A stretch of 64,000 nt of DNA from Apodospora peruviana. Taxonomy: Eukaryota > Ascomycota > Sordariomycetes > Sordariales > Lasiosphaeriaceae. A program made the position numbers and the translations under genes. Location: contig JAUEDM010000004.1 of assembly GCA_033439685.1 (NCBI GenBank), forward strand, positions 682,001-746,000, in the 5' to 3' direction. A model generated the notes under the pieces. The model worked only from the letters and a program-made list of their open reading frames with translations, had not been told where the DNA came from and searched no databases. Each line of letters starts with the position of its first letter. The first letter of the stretch is position 1. Below, piece by piece: positions 34,780-44,696 of this stretch.

Positions 34780-35146
34780 TGGTGAAGTCGTTGTGGCTTT
34801 TGAAGTGCTTTAGACATGTGTCAGTTCCTTTCTGTCTTTTTTTTTTTTTTTTTCCAGTCACTGCCTACCTAGCTACCAATCTAAGCCTCGGCCGAATTTT
34901 GAGGATGAATACTTTCGTTATTGATTGTTCCTTTTGCCTCATTCCAGCCTTTAAGGCTTGGGCTTTACTTCCATCCCAAAGGAAGTTTCTGATACTAGGT
35001 ACGGTACTACCTTTTGTTGGCCGTCCAGCTCGTCTGAACTTGGACTACACCCTATTGACGAGCGGACCAACTTGCATCAGTGCTTATTTCAAGACGGGAC
35101 TCTTAAGTCTCAGCCCTCAACAAGACTTGTCCTCTCCTTCAGGTAC

Positions 35147-36679
35147 CTACCTCACCACTGACATCCCCTTCATCATCCCAACCCACTTTTTCAGGCCACC
35201 TGTCACACCAAGCCGCGGCGGCCCCCTTCCGGCCTTCCGAAACGCCGCGTCGATATCATCCAAACTCTTCCCCCGCGTCTCGGGCATGAAGACGCAGCAG
35301 ACCAGCGCCGTCAGGAGCGTGCACCCGCCAAACAGGAAATACGCCCCGTAGCTCGACTTTGCGAGAAGCGACGGCGTGAACAGCGCGACCAGGAAATTAG
35401 AAACCCAGTTGCTCCCGTGCGCGATGCTCGTCGCGCTCGCCCGCGTTTTCTGGGGTTGGATCTCGGCCGTGTACAGCTTCATGCTGACCGCCCACGAGGT
35501 GCAGTAGATGACGGCAAACACATAGATTGACACGATGACGACCCAGCGGCCCGCGCCCGTGCCCGCGTACACTGCTCCGCCCGCGTAGAGGCTGCCCATC
35601 AGAAACATGGTCGCCGTCATGCCTAGTCCTCCTAAAATCGTGCTGATTCGCCGGCCCCATTGGTCCGCGTAGATGGTCGCCGGGATCGTGATGGCGAAGA
35701 TGACAATTGCGGACACACCCGACGCCAAGAAGGTTGCCTTGTTCGAGTCGAGCCCGGCTTGTTGGAAGAGGAGCGGTGCGTAGTACAGGACGCCATCGAT
35801 GCCGCTGAGCTGCTGCATGCCCATGAGGAAGACGGCCAGGAACAGACGGGAGCGTGCGTCAGGCGTCGCGAAGACTTCCAAGAGGTTGTCTTTCTTGGTC
35901 TTGGAGGGGGCAATAGGTCGCTGGCCCGCACCGCCAATGTTGGTCATGGGTGTATCCGTTTCGCTGACGACAACCGACTCAGTATTAACCTGCTGGTCCA
36001 TGATTTTCTCGCGGTCCGCGGCGGCCACATCCAGATTCTCCCACGCCTTTTCGGCCTCGTCAGCCCGACCGCGGAGCGTGAGCCATCGTGGCGATGGTGG
36101 CAGGCACGCGAACGCCGCCGCAGAAAACAGAACCCCGTACCCGGCCAACAGCAAAAACGGCAGCCGCCACGAAAAGGACGAGGCGATGTTGGCCGTCCCG
36201 TAGCAAGTGAAGAAGCCCGTCATCAGCCCGAGCGTGGTGAGCAGCTGCGGCGCGGTGGTTAGTGTCCCGCGGTCCCTGGGGGGAGAGATCTCGCAGATGT
36301 AGACGATCAGCGTGCCGAGGTACAAGCCCTCGCCGACGCCCTCGACGACCCGACCAAAAATGAACATGGCGATGTGCACCGACGCCGCCTCGAGCGCCGC
36401 GCCTGCCGCAAAGATGGCCGATCCTATCGCGATGCTGCGGGACCGGCCCAGTGCGTCGGCGAGACGGCCGGCGAAGAACGACGAGATGGCGGCCGGGATG
36501 AGGATCGAGGACACGATCAGGCCGTGGACGGTGGGCGAGGGGTTGCCGACGTAACCCTTGAAGTCGTCCATGACGGTCACGGGCCCGATGATGCCCGTGT
36601 CGATGCCGAAGAGGAAGCCGCCGAGCGAGCAGACGATGGAGGCGAGGACGTAGCCTGGTGGCTTTCGAGTTACCTTCAT
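35147..36679 (-). CDS. MFS sugar-type transporter, 510 aa
   Basis: A single-exon gene of 510 codons with about 12 membrane segments. Sugar-porter signatures: GGFLFGIDTGIIGPVTV in the first span, GRLADALGRSRSI in the first cytoplasmic loop, PPSPRWL after span 6, and PETRGKSLDDID after the last span. These place it in the sugar porter branch of the major facilitator superfamily: proton-coupled or facilitated uptake of hexoses or related polyols at the plasma membrane. The substrate cannot be deduced. A central cytoplasmic loop of about 60 residues separates the two halves. The gene appears intact and lies next to an amino-acid permease on the same strand. Confidence 0.93.
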   Translation of the reverse strand: MKVTRKPPGYVLASIVCSLGGFLFGIDTGIIGPVTVMDDFKGYVGNPSPTVHGLIVSSILIPAAISSFFAGRLADALGRSRSIAIGSAIFAAGAALEAASVHIAMFIFGRVVEGVGEGLYLGTLIVYICEISPPRDRGTLTTAPQLLTTLGLMTGFFTCYGTANIASSFSWRLPFLLLAGYGVLFSAAAFACLPPSPRWLTLRGRADEAEKAWENLDVAAADREKIMDQQVNTESVVVSETDTPMTNIGGAGQRPIAPSKTKKDNLLEVFATPDARSRLFLAVFLMGMQQLSGIDGVLYYAPLLFQQAGLDSNKATFLASGVSAIVIFAITIPATIYADQWGRRISTILGGLGMTATMFLMGSLYAGGAVYAGTGAGRWVVIVSIYVFAVIYCTSWAVSMKLYTAEIQPQKTRASATSIAHGSNWVSNFLVALFTPSLLAKSSYGAYFLFGGCTLLTALVCCVFMPETRGKSLDDIDAAFRKAGRGPPRLGVTGGLKKWVGMMKGMSVVR

Positions 36680-37169
36680 TTTGACTGTCCCTAATTATAC
36701 CAAGGCTTTGGTCGTTCTGCTGTGGGAATTTATGATCGTGAAGAGGATGAATTGATCCTTCACGGTATCGTACCCAAGATAATTTAACTGTTTGATGAGC
36801 ATGTTGTTCTTTGGGGTGTGCGGGGGGGTTTTAAATCGATATGCAGATGGTTATAACTGCGGATTTGTAAGCTGATATCTGTGTTGGCGCTGCTTTTTGT
36901 TCATGAAGCAACGATATCTGCAGACACCCAACCAAACTCCGATCGAGTTAATAGGGTGAATGCGTCATCGAGGCTGTTATCTCCTGCTGATCCTTACTTC
37001 TTCGAGTTCGGCACGACAGAAAAAGCGCGCCTGTTGATTCCATGTAATAACCCCACACACTATTTTCTTATTGAAGCTTCAAAGCGCCGTACAAGTTTTC
37101 CTAAAAAAAATTCCAGCTCGACCCTGGGTATCGTTTCCAAGCTTGACTTTCACTCCTTATGTAACCAAA
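36680..37169. other. intergenic
   Basis: Promoter region of the MFS gene and 3' region of the permease. No other gene seen. Confidence 0.5.
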
Positions 37170-38938
37170 TCACAAACTCTTCCCCACCTTCTGCCACCAC
37201 TTCAGTGGCACACCATCAACGCCAACCGCAACCTCCTTAGCTTCCTCCAGATCCCTCCGTCGGCCCGAGTGCAGATCGATCTCGTGCAGCTTCCACAACT
37301 TAGTCTTGAACACGAACTTGTACACAAGGTAAATAATCGGGAACAGCGGCAGCAGGATGTAGGCATCCACAAAGTTCCCGGCATCGAATGGCGCGAGCGT
37401 AGCCCACCCCTGGATGAAAGCCAGAAACACGTTGGCGAGCAAGCCGAACCACGCGTTGTAGGGATACCACAGCGACTTGAACGGCAATTCCGATTCGGAG
37501 TGGCCCTGCACCTTCCAGGCAGCGCGGAAGCGGAGATGGATAAAGCTGATGGCGCCCCAGACGAGGAAGGTCGACACGCCGCTGAGGTTAACGATGTAGC
37601 CGTAGGCCTTGCTGGCGCCGGTGCTGACGTTCATCATGCTCAGCGCACCGCAGAGGTTGGTAAACACGATGGCTGGGATGGGCACGCCGCGCCGGTCGGT
37701 CCAGCCCAGGAACCGCGGCGCCTTGCCGTCTTGCGCCATGAACAGGATCGTGCGGCTCCCGATGTAGATGGAGCTGTTGACGGCGCTGAGGCAGGTGATG
37801 AAGATGAAGGCGTTGATCAGGTGCACGCCGCCCTCCCAGCCGGCGTTCTGGATCGCGATGGTCATGGGACTCTTGAGGGCACGGCTGGCGCCGCCGACGA
37901 GCCCCGGGGCGTTGGCAGGGCAGGTGAGGCCGAAGAAGAAGGCGCTGCCCATGTAGACGACGACGATGCGCACAAAGACCTGGCGGATGGCGAGCGGCAC
38001 GGCCACGCGCGGGTTCTTGGTCTCGGTCGCGGCCACGGCGACGGACTCGACGCCCGCGTAGAAGGTGCTGCAGAACACAAAGACCGAGGCCACGCCGCGG
38101 AAGCCGTCGACAAAAGCGCCTGGGTCGCGCCAGTAGGCGAATCCGATGGCGGGAGCGCCTTTGACTCCGCCTGAAGCGTAGCTGTTTTGATGATCAACAT
38201 AGTACAAGTAATCAGGGGCTGGGTGGGTTGGCAACGTACATGATGCTAAAGAAAAAGTAGGCAATCAACCCGATCAGCTTGATCAGAGCCAGCCAGAACT
38301 CGGCCTCGCCAAAGGTCTCGACGCCCAGCAGTTGGAAGCCCAAAAACGCGAACTGTCCAATCTTAAGTCAGCAAACTCACGATATCCTAAACTCACTCGG
38401 ATAACAAAACACGTACCCAAAACAGCAAAAAGTAGCCCCAAATCGGCACCTTGTCACTCCAAAAGACCATGACGCTCGAAATGACGTTGTACTCGTTCGC
38501 CAGCACGCAGAACCAGATAATAAAATAGTTCCAGCCAACGGCCACGCCGAAGGCCTTGTCGATGAAGCGGTCACCCAAATCAGTGAAAGCGCCGCCGCTG
38601 GGGTACATGGTGGTCAGCTCGCCGATGCTTTGCATGATGCTGAAGGCGATGATGCCGATGACGCCGAAGCCGATGATCAGCGACGCGGGGCCACCGGCCG
38701 CCAGCGCGCCGCCCGAGCCGACCAGCAGGCCCGGACCGATGATGCCGGCCAGCGCCATCATGGACAGGTGGCGCGTCTTGAGGCCGCGCTTGACGCCGCT
38801 GTGCGGGTCGATGGCGCGAAAGTCGCCATTGTCGTCGGAGCCGGAGGCAAGTTCGTGGTCGGCACCCGTGGTGGCGTAGTCCAAGTCCTGGCCCTTGTAG
38901 TCGCCGGCGCCGGCGCCCGGCCGCTCGGGGAGCGACAT
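37170..38938 (-). CDS. amino-acid permease (YAT family), 548 aa
   Basis: Three exons (38938-38417, 38352-38240, 38181-37170) give 549 codons with stop. After a hydrophilic N-terminus, the first span region reads LKTRHLSMMALAGIIGPGLL, the start signature of fungal amino-acid permeases of the APC superfamily. About 12 spans follow, with GVESVAVAATETKNPR and SAVNSSIYIGSRTI as further family marks. The protein should import amino acids across the plasma membrane by proton symport; the specific amino acid is unknown. The C-terminal tail (RRRDLEEAKEV) is cytoplasmic. No defect seen. Confidence 0.92.
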
Positions 38939-40071
38939 GCTTCTTTTTTCTGGGGCGAGGGGCGGATTTGTTTCCTTTTATGCTCAGCACGTGGATAAAC
39001 CGGATGTATTTTTTCTTTGCTAATAAAACTTGTTGAAAGTCGATTTCTTGGGAAAGGTGAAAGCTCGAGATGTTGAAAGTCAAAGATCTGCGGTGACCTG
39101 GTATTCTTCAAGGCGTGCGAGATAAAGATCCCTTTGGTAACCTAACCTTATCTAATAAATCCCAGAAATGACCCCCCAAACTCATTGCAATGCCCATAGG
39201 CCAAATCCCCCAATCATACGTCTCCGTTTTCAATGGTTTTTCTTCTAGCTCTCGAGCTCTACCGTAAAAAGGGATCTGCCTCGCTTGTTGCGTGCTGATG
39301 GGGGCGACAAGGTCTCTAGTGCGGTCCTGGTGAAAGCACAAGGCAGTGCACTAACACTATTTGGCTGTTTGAGAGCAGTGGGATTGTTAGCGGAACATCC
39401 ACTTACACCACCTTGGCGGAGGATCACGCAATCCCGCGCCCGCCTGAGGCTCGCTGAATGCGGACTGCCAGTGCGCCAAAACCCCGCTGTAGGCCAAGCT
39501 GGATTGGACTTGCCAAGCAGTACCGGGTTCGTGAAATCACTGAAATCCCGCGTCAATGACGGCACGTGGGGAATGGGTGACAGAACAGAACCTGCATCCA
39601 TGTGAGTCTGGATCCCCTGCCTTGCGTTAGTGCAAACCCTTCGAACTCCCCGTAGAAAACTCGGGGTGGGGAAAGGTGATTCGGCGCACTTTCCGATGAG
39701 TCCGGACCCGTGGCACCGGGGCGAGATGTCGATTCTCGGCACGGAGATCTTTAGCCGAGATCACGTCCCCGGATTCGTTCGTCTAAGTCGTGCCTCCCGC
39801 AGCTTGGAGTTTTGCCACTTTGTTTGAAGCCAGCGATGATCTCATCATTTTAACATGATCCATCTCCGTCAACGAACGGTCAATATCGTCTTCCAAATGT
39901 AAATAGAATGGAATATAATCAGAAGAAAGACTCCATGTATTTTCCACAATTTTAACATGCGCACCACCTTGCAACGATCAATTCGGCCACTATTGACATA
40001 CAGACTTGTATTATCACGACCAGCACTTGTTCCCATCACTCGGCCAACCCATATCCGTAAAGCCACCACCA
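38939..40071. other. intergenic, divergent promoters
   Basis: 1.1 kb between the permease (-) and the NTF2-like gene (+). It contains several open but unconvincing frames on both strands at 39245-39830. Confidence 0.5.
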
Positions 40072-40848
40072 ATGACGAGCCCCATCGCCGCCTCCCAAGG
40101 CCAGTCCACGGCCGACTCGGGGAAGGTCAATTTCCCGACCGACCCCAACCTGCCCGGCGAGCACTTTGAGGTCCGCCAGACCCACGTGACAGGCGACTAC
40201 ACTCCCGAACCGGCCAAGTCGCTGCCCATTTCGCCGGCCCGCAAGGCGCTGATCGACGATATCATCTCCCTGTACGAGATGAAGCCCACCGTCGAGCGCG
40301 TGAAGCGCTACACCCCCGACTGCGTGTACAACGACCAGTTCGTCTACGCCAACGATCGCTACAAGATGGCCGGCCAGTGGTTCGCCTTGCCCAAGTTGTT
40401 CAAGGCTGCAAAAAGCCACGGCTACCAGGTGGTGACCAACGACCGAGATCTGATTCAGTTTCGGCATGAGGAGGTAAGTCGCCCGCTTTAACTTTCTTCT
40501 TCGATATGGTGAGAATTATTGATGTTTTTTTTATGGCAGGAATGGCACTTCAAACTCATCCCCAAAGTTGCTACCATCAACGCTCTTGTATCGCTCTCCC
40601 TCGACCCGGCGACCATCGATTCCGATTTCATCCGCGTCAAGTACCACAAGGACCAGGCCAACGACAAGGACTACAGCAACGAAGGCCTGGGCGCCACCTT
40701 CAAGAAGTGGCAGGCCGACAATGTGGCCAAGTACATGGACAGTCCGGAGGTTGAGGCCTTTGCGGCCGACGAGGACGCGGGCAAGGAAGGCAGGCGCAAG
40801 TATGGGACCGGCAAGGCGGAGGGCGACGCGCCTACCAAGGATCTCTGA
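40072..40848 (+). CDS. NTF2-like (SnoaL-like) fold protein, 236 aa
   Basis: Two exons (40072-40473, 40540-40848) give 237 codons with stop; the 66-bp intron has a GTAAGT donor and CAG acceptor. The central part (ALIDDIISLYEMKPTVERVK, YTPDCVYNDQF, then ALPKLFKAAKSHGYQV) has the look of the NTF2-like alpha+beta cone fold, widespread in fungal hypothetical proteins. The C-terminus is charged and Ala/Gly-rich. The start MTSPIAASQ is chosen over an upstream in-frame Met because it opens the conserved part. No catalytic residues can be assigned. Confidence 0.8.
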
Positions 40849-41224
40849 GGAGGACTTATTATGATGTTATGTCGATTATCAAGTACGATACTTACCTGGA
40901 GTACCTAGGTACCCTGTGGAACTGCCCGAAGTGAGGGCGATGCTGATGTGACTCATACCACAATTCCGTGTGCTTGTGTAGTGGACTGTGATTGGTTACC
41001 AGGTATGTTGTTGGGAGGGGGTTGGGACGTTGGAGCGGCGAAAAGCGTGAATGATTGATACTTATCTCAGATCTCGACGGCATGTGTTGGATAAGAACTT
41101 CCTCACATTCATTACTCACTGTTTTTTGGCCGCAAATTGCATATTATATCAGATTCCTTTCTCCCTTTACCAATGCGTTCCAGGCCCTGTCATTAGTACC
41201 GCGGCTCTTTTAGGCAGCACACAC

Positions 41225-42409
41225 ATGGCATTCGCTACGCAGACCAGCTCCGGCCGCATTCTGGCAACGGCCATGATGGATCGTCTTGGTTACGACGACA
41301 AAGATGACTGCATCACTTCAATCCGCTGCAACGGCAGGGAATTCCATATCGAGATCTCACCATTCTACTTTTGCAATTCTCCCGTCGTCGAATCTCAATA
41401 TCGCAAGTTCCTCGCGGCCGTCAGAGACGAGGATATCGACACGGACACGAGAGAAACCGAACCACAGCACCCAGAAGACGTGTTGGACGAGTTTCACGCC
41501 TGGCTGATCGCCGCCTTTGAGCCGGTCTTTTTGGAAGTTGCCCCGGATATCCCTCCGTCCTTTGACCCCGCGAAGCTCGCAGCAGGAGAAGCTCACCCAC
41601 TACTATCCGAATACATCTTTCCTGAAGAGTACAGCTGTCGGCTTGAAGTCGAAAACGACAAGCCCTTTCCTATTCTTATGCGAGACCAGGAGAGTCGCTT
41701 TAGGCCGGTCCTAGACAACATCGACCCCGAACTCGCCCAAGAACTTGGGCAGTACGTCAAGTTCGTCGATCCGTCTGCCGTTGAAGTCTCCTTCAGAAGA
41801 CCCGAACAGGCTCTATCCGTCCACCATCCCACGCGAGTGTTGGTCGAGCTGCATGATTTGAGTCATCAAAAAACGCTCTGTTTCTTCAAGGACTTCACGC
41901 GAAGCCGTTATCTATGCCTAGACGACAAGATGGAAGCCCATCTCCGGCTCTGCAAATTTACTACCCTCGCGGCCGACGTGCGCGTACCTCATCTCCGCGG
42001 GATCGTGGCCGCCGTGAACGACAAAGGTGGGATCGCAGGCCTGCTGTTCACGTGCGTCGACCATCGCCGCGAAAACGACGGGCACTTGTTTGAGGACCAA
42101 CTGGTTCATACGCTGATTCCCCTTCGACAGCGTTGGGCGAGGCAAGTTCGGGAAACTGTTGAGCAGCTCCATAACGCGGAGATTGTCTGGGGTAATGCCA
42201 CGCTTGATAATGTCGTGATCGACAAGAAGAACAATGCTTGGCTGGTCGGGATAGGTAGCGGGGCTTATACCGTTGGATGGGTGGACAAGGACAAGGCTGG
42301 TACAAAGGAAGGGGATTTGCAGGGGGTGGCCAAGATTGTTGAATGTCTCTCCGGCGAAGAGTACGAACCTTGGCCTTACTCTGACTCGGACTGGGACGAA
42401 AGCGAGTGA
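41225..42409 (+). CDS. pseudokinase-like protein, 394 aa, relative of the 19-kb gene
   Basis: An uninterrupted frame of 395 codons from the Met at 41225; an upstream in-frame Met at 41051 would add an unlikely leader. The N-terminal half (EFHIEISPFYFCNSP; VLDEFHAWLIAAFEPVF; EYSCRLEVEND) matches the 19-kb protein by eye. The kinase-like C-terminal half retains the fold pattern, but the catalytic loop reads EIVWGNATLDNVVID, where the 19-kb protein has VVWGDVKPDNVLID. The expected Asp and Lys are therefore replaced. The DFG position reads VGIGSG. Phosphotransfer is unlikely, so a binding or scaffolding role is possible. The frame is intact and not decaying. Confidence 0.75.
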   Translation: MAFATQTSSGRILATAMMDRLGYDDKDDCITSIRCNGREFHIEISPFYFCNSPVVESQYRKFLAAVRDEDIDTDTRETEPQHPEDVLDEFHAWLIAAFEPVFLEVAPDIPPSFDPAKLAAGEAHPLLSEYIFPEEYSCRLEVENDKPFPILMRDQESRFRPVLDNIDPELAQELGQYVKFVDPSAVEVSFRRPEQALSVHHPTRVLVELHDLSHQKTLCFFKDFTRSRYLCLDDKMEAHLRLCKFTTLAADVRVPHLRGIVAAVNDKGGIAGLLFTCVDHRRENDGHLFEDQLVHTLIPLRQRWARQVRETVEQLHNAEIVWGNATLDNVVIDKKNNAWLVGIGSGAYTVGWVDKDKAGTKEGDLQGVAKIVECLSGEEYEPWPYSDSDWDESE

Positions 42410-42659
42410 GAAAGAAAGGGCATTGACCAAGGTGCCCAGCTGCTATCTGATTTACGAGGGAAACTACGGTACGCAGGAGTCTCCTTATTCGAGGGGTGTA
42501 TTCTGTATCAGTGGCAGGCGGGGTGGCTGCTTTCAGTGCACGCTGCAGATCGACAATACCAAGACCCAGAGCGTCTGTGATGCCATGTTATTTCTTCATG
42601 ATGTGCGTGTTGGGAAAGGGCTGTAAGCTATGGTTGTTGTGCACTGCTCCTCTAAAAAG

Positions 42660-43770
42660 GTTATTATTATATTATTATTCATACACCGCTGTGCCCTTGG
42701 GCGTGTGGGACCTTCAAACTATTTACTGTACAGGAAAGCCGTGCCCTTACGGGTCGGGTGAAAAACCGGTACCAACAATTGAGAAAACACATCAGTGACT
42801 GAGCCTGTAAATACAAAAAGAAGAAGACCTCCTGGCCTTCGATGGAGGGGGTTTCGACCTGCCGACTCCAGTTCCAGCTTCCTTGCTAAATTGTATATTG
42901 GTAATCTTCCCGCATCCATCAGCCAGCTCAGGATCCTTCTCATTAGCCGTGCAGCTGGGGGATCAATGCCCTGTAAAACAGAGTAAAAAATCCCGTCGAG
43001 TCCGAATATCTGCTCTCTCCCATCTTCGAGTCAATGGTGAAGCTAAACACCATATGACTAGGTGTTCGACAGTTTCACGGCCTCCACCGCACTTGCAAAA
43101 AGTCCATGGTTGCCCCTTGTCCAGGCTGCAATTGTTATAGCGGATTCTTCTACCGCTGTTGGTCTCTGTGGCCCGGTGGCTGCTCGTCGGCCCCTTTTGT
43201 CTCTCCTCCACTGGAACCTTTGGTACAGTTTGGCGCAGTTCTCGTGAACTATGCTACCTGGGGTCTTCGTTCCCCCTTGGCCATCGTCAAGGGTGGGCTG
43301 TTGGAGCCGGGCTTCAAAGTCTGCTAATCGTTTTTTTCAAATACAGATCCAACGGTGGTACCCATGTCTCGGTTTCTAGATTGCGAATCGGCCTTGACTT
43401 GAAGGCTCCTGCTACTACTCGTAGGCTTTTATTCTGGGCCTTTGTGAGTGCTTTGGTGATTCCCCGCGTCGCCGGCTCACCCCCCTTTCTAGTAGGGATG
43501 TGGAATGATGATGCGCCGTAGGCTATTGCTGACCGAATGCACTTAGAGTACACTTCCCGTGCTTTGGCCAGTCCTAGTCCCCATGTCTTTGCTGCAGTCT
43601 TTGTCAGTGCAAAGTTTTGAGTTTTCATCTTCCGTTCCACTGCTCCAAGATGAGCCTTCCAGTTGAGTTTCCAGTCCAGCCAGACTCCTAAGAATCTAGC
43701 CGAAGCTGTTGGCTTCACTGGAGTGGTGCCTCCTCTTGGTTGGGCAAGATTTAGCTGGTCAGTCTAAAAA
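42660..43770 (-). mobile_element. decayed, 5'-truncated Tad-like LINE fragment
   Basis: On the minus strand the frame at 43718-43314 encodes the end of a non-LTR reverse transcriptase: SARFLGVWLDWKLNWKAHL, then VYSKCIRSAIAYGASSFHIP. A shifted frame at 43211-42963 carries the C-terminal Cys/His motif CKCGGGRETVEHLVIWC. A further shift holds ARLMRRILSWLMDAG. The YxDD core, endonuclease and ORF1 are absent, and at least two frameshifts are present. An AATAAT-type tail at 42660-42682 probably marks the 3' end, as in many LINEs. The copy is inactive. Confidence 0.8.
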
Positions 43771-44323
43771 GGTTAGGCCCAGCAGGTTTCGCACCTACTG
43801 CAGTACATAATATTCTTTGTCTGTGACAGAGCACAACGCAAATTAAGCGTGTAGATATCAGAATTCCTTGGTTGGGCTGAGCTTGCATTCTCTGCATGTC
43901 AAGCTCCAGATCTAAGGACATAGCGTTCAAAAGCGGAAATTGTCAGTTGGGTGGTATGGATATTGTTTTTTTAAAATATTCATTTTGGATCGAATATAAA
44001 CAGCCTTTGCATTCGCATCAAAGGTACTGGAAAAACCCCAATGGGGAAAACCAGCACCAAGGCTTCTCAGCGGCTGGGTTATACATACAGAGGTAGAAAA
44101 TAGAATCTTTTGTTTTTATGAACTGTTGATAACAGCCCCGTCAACCTGCAAGGAACCCCCTTTCACCGGTTCCTGGAACAGGCCAACCGCCATTTTCCCT
44201 CCACCATGCAGCAGTTACCCATACTAACTGGTTGATTAAAGATCATGTCAGCCCCTTCGAGGTAAAATGAAACCGAAGATCTTTGACAAGGGTCTTCCAT
44301 GGTTACCTCAAGTGACGCGGGTA
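43771..44323. other. intergenic
   Basis: Follows the truncated end of the LINE. Rather AT-rich with no supported gene. Confidence 0.45.
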
Positions 44324-44560
44324 TCAGCAGTCCCAGCCAAGGCCTTGCTGACCGCAGCAGTCATTGAAATGGTCCTTGCCTCCGGCCGGGAGGGAGCTGA
44401 AGGCACAGTCGTCCCCAAATTGAAATTGTCCTCTAGAGACGTCGCAGCAGTGGTGCGTGGCTTCGATAATGTTGAAATTGTTGCTCAGGCACTTGCAAGC
44501 CAGAGCAGGGCCCACCAGGACTGCGGTGACCGCGACGATGAAGATGTTGGAGAACTGCAT
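44324..44560 (-). CDS. small secreted cysteine-rich protein, 78 aa
   Basis: The frame starts MQFSNIFIVAVTAVLVGPAL, a clear signal peptide with probable cleavage after Ala-Leu-Ala at about residue 21. The mature part is about 57 residues with eight cysteines in the order C-x-C, CC, C, CC, C, ending in a C-terminal Cys. Four disulfides are likely. Small size, secretion and cysteine content fit fungal effector-like or hydrophobin-sized secreted proteins, although the spacing is not an obvious hydrophobin pattern. A TATA box and a long C-tract lie 85-135 bp upstream. A single-exon gene that looks intact; the role is unknown. Confidence 0.82.
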   Translation of the reverse strand: MQFSNIFIVAVTAVLVGPALACKCLSNNFNIIEATHHCCDVSRGQFQFGDDCAFSSLPAGGKDHFNDCCGQQGLGWDC

Positions 44561-44642
44561 TTCGAAATGTTTGAAAGGAAGAAAAGGAGTGGTTGATGAA
44601 GGTTATTTGATGTGACCGAGGACAAGGGCACCTTCTCGTCTC

Positions 44643-44650
44643 TTTATATA
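44643..44650 (-). promoter_or_regulatory. TATA box of the secreted cysteine-rich gene
   Basis: TATATAAA on the minus strand, about 85 bp upstream of the ATG at 44560. Confidence 0.6.
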
Positions 44651-44663
44651 GCAGTTCTTTTCA

Positions 44664-44696
44664 CCCCCCCCCCCCCCCCCCCCCCTCCTCCCCCCG
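44664..44696. repeat. poly(C) tract
   Basis: 22 consecutive C followed by interrupted C-runs, just upstream of the TATA box of the secreted cysteine-rich gene. On that gene's strand it reads as poly(G). Confidence 0.9.

Noticed and set aside
37071..38174. 367-codon plus-strand frame opposite the permease
   Set aside because: Shadow of the GC-rich permease exon, with typical antisense composition (Glu/Ala/Gly/Val-rich).
39245..39830. Overlapping frames on both strands in the permease/NTF2-like spacer
   Set aside because: Both strands are equally open with no protein-like pattern, which is expected by chance in GC-rich spacer DNA.
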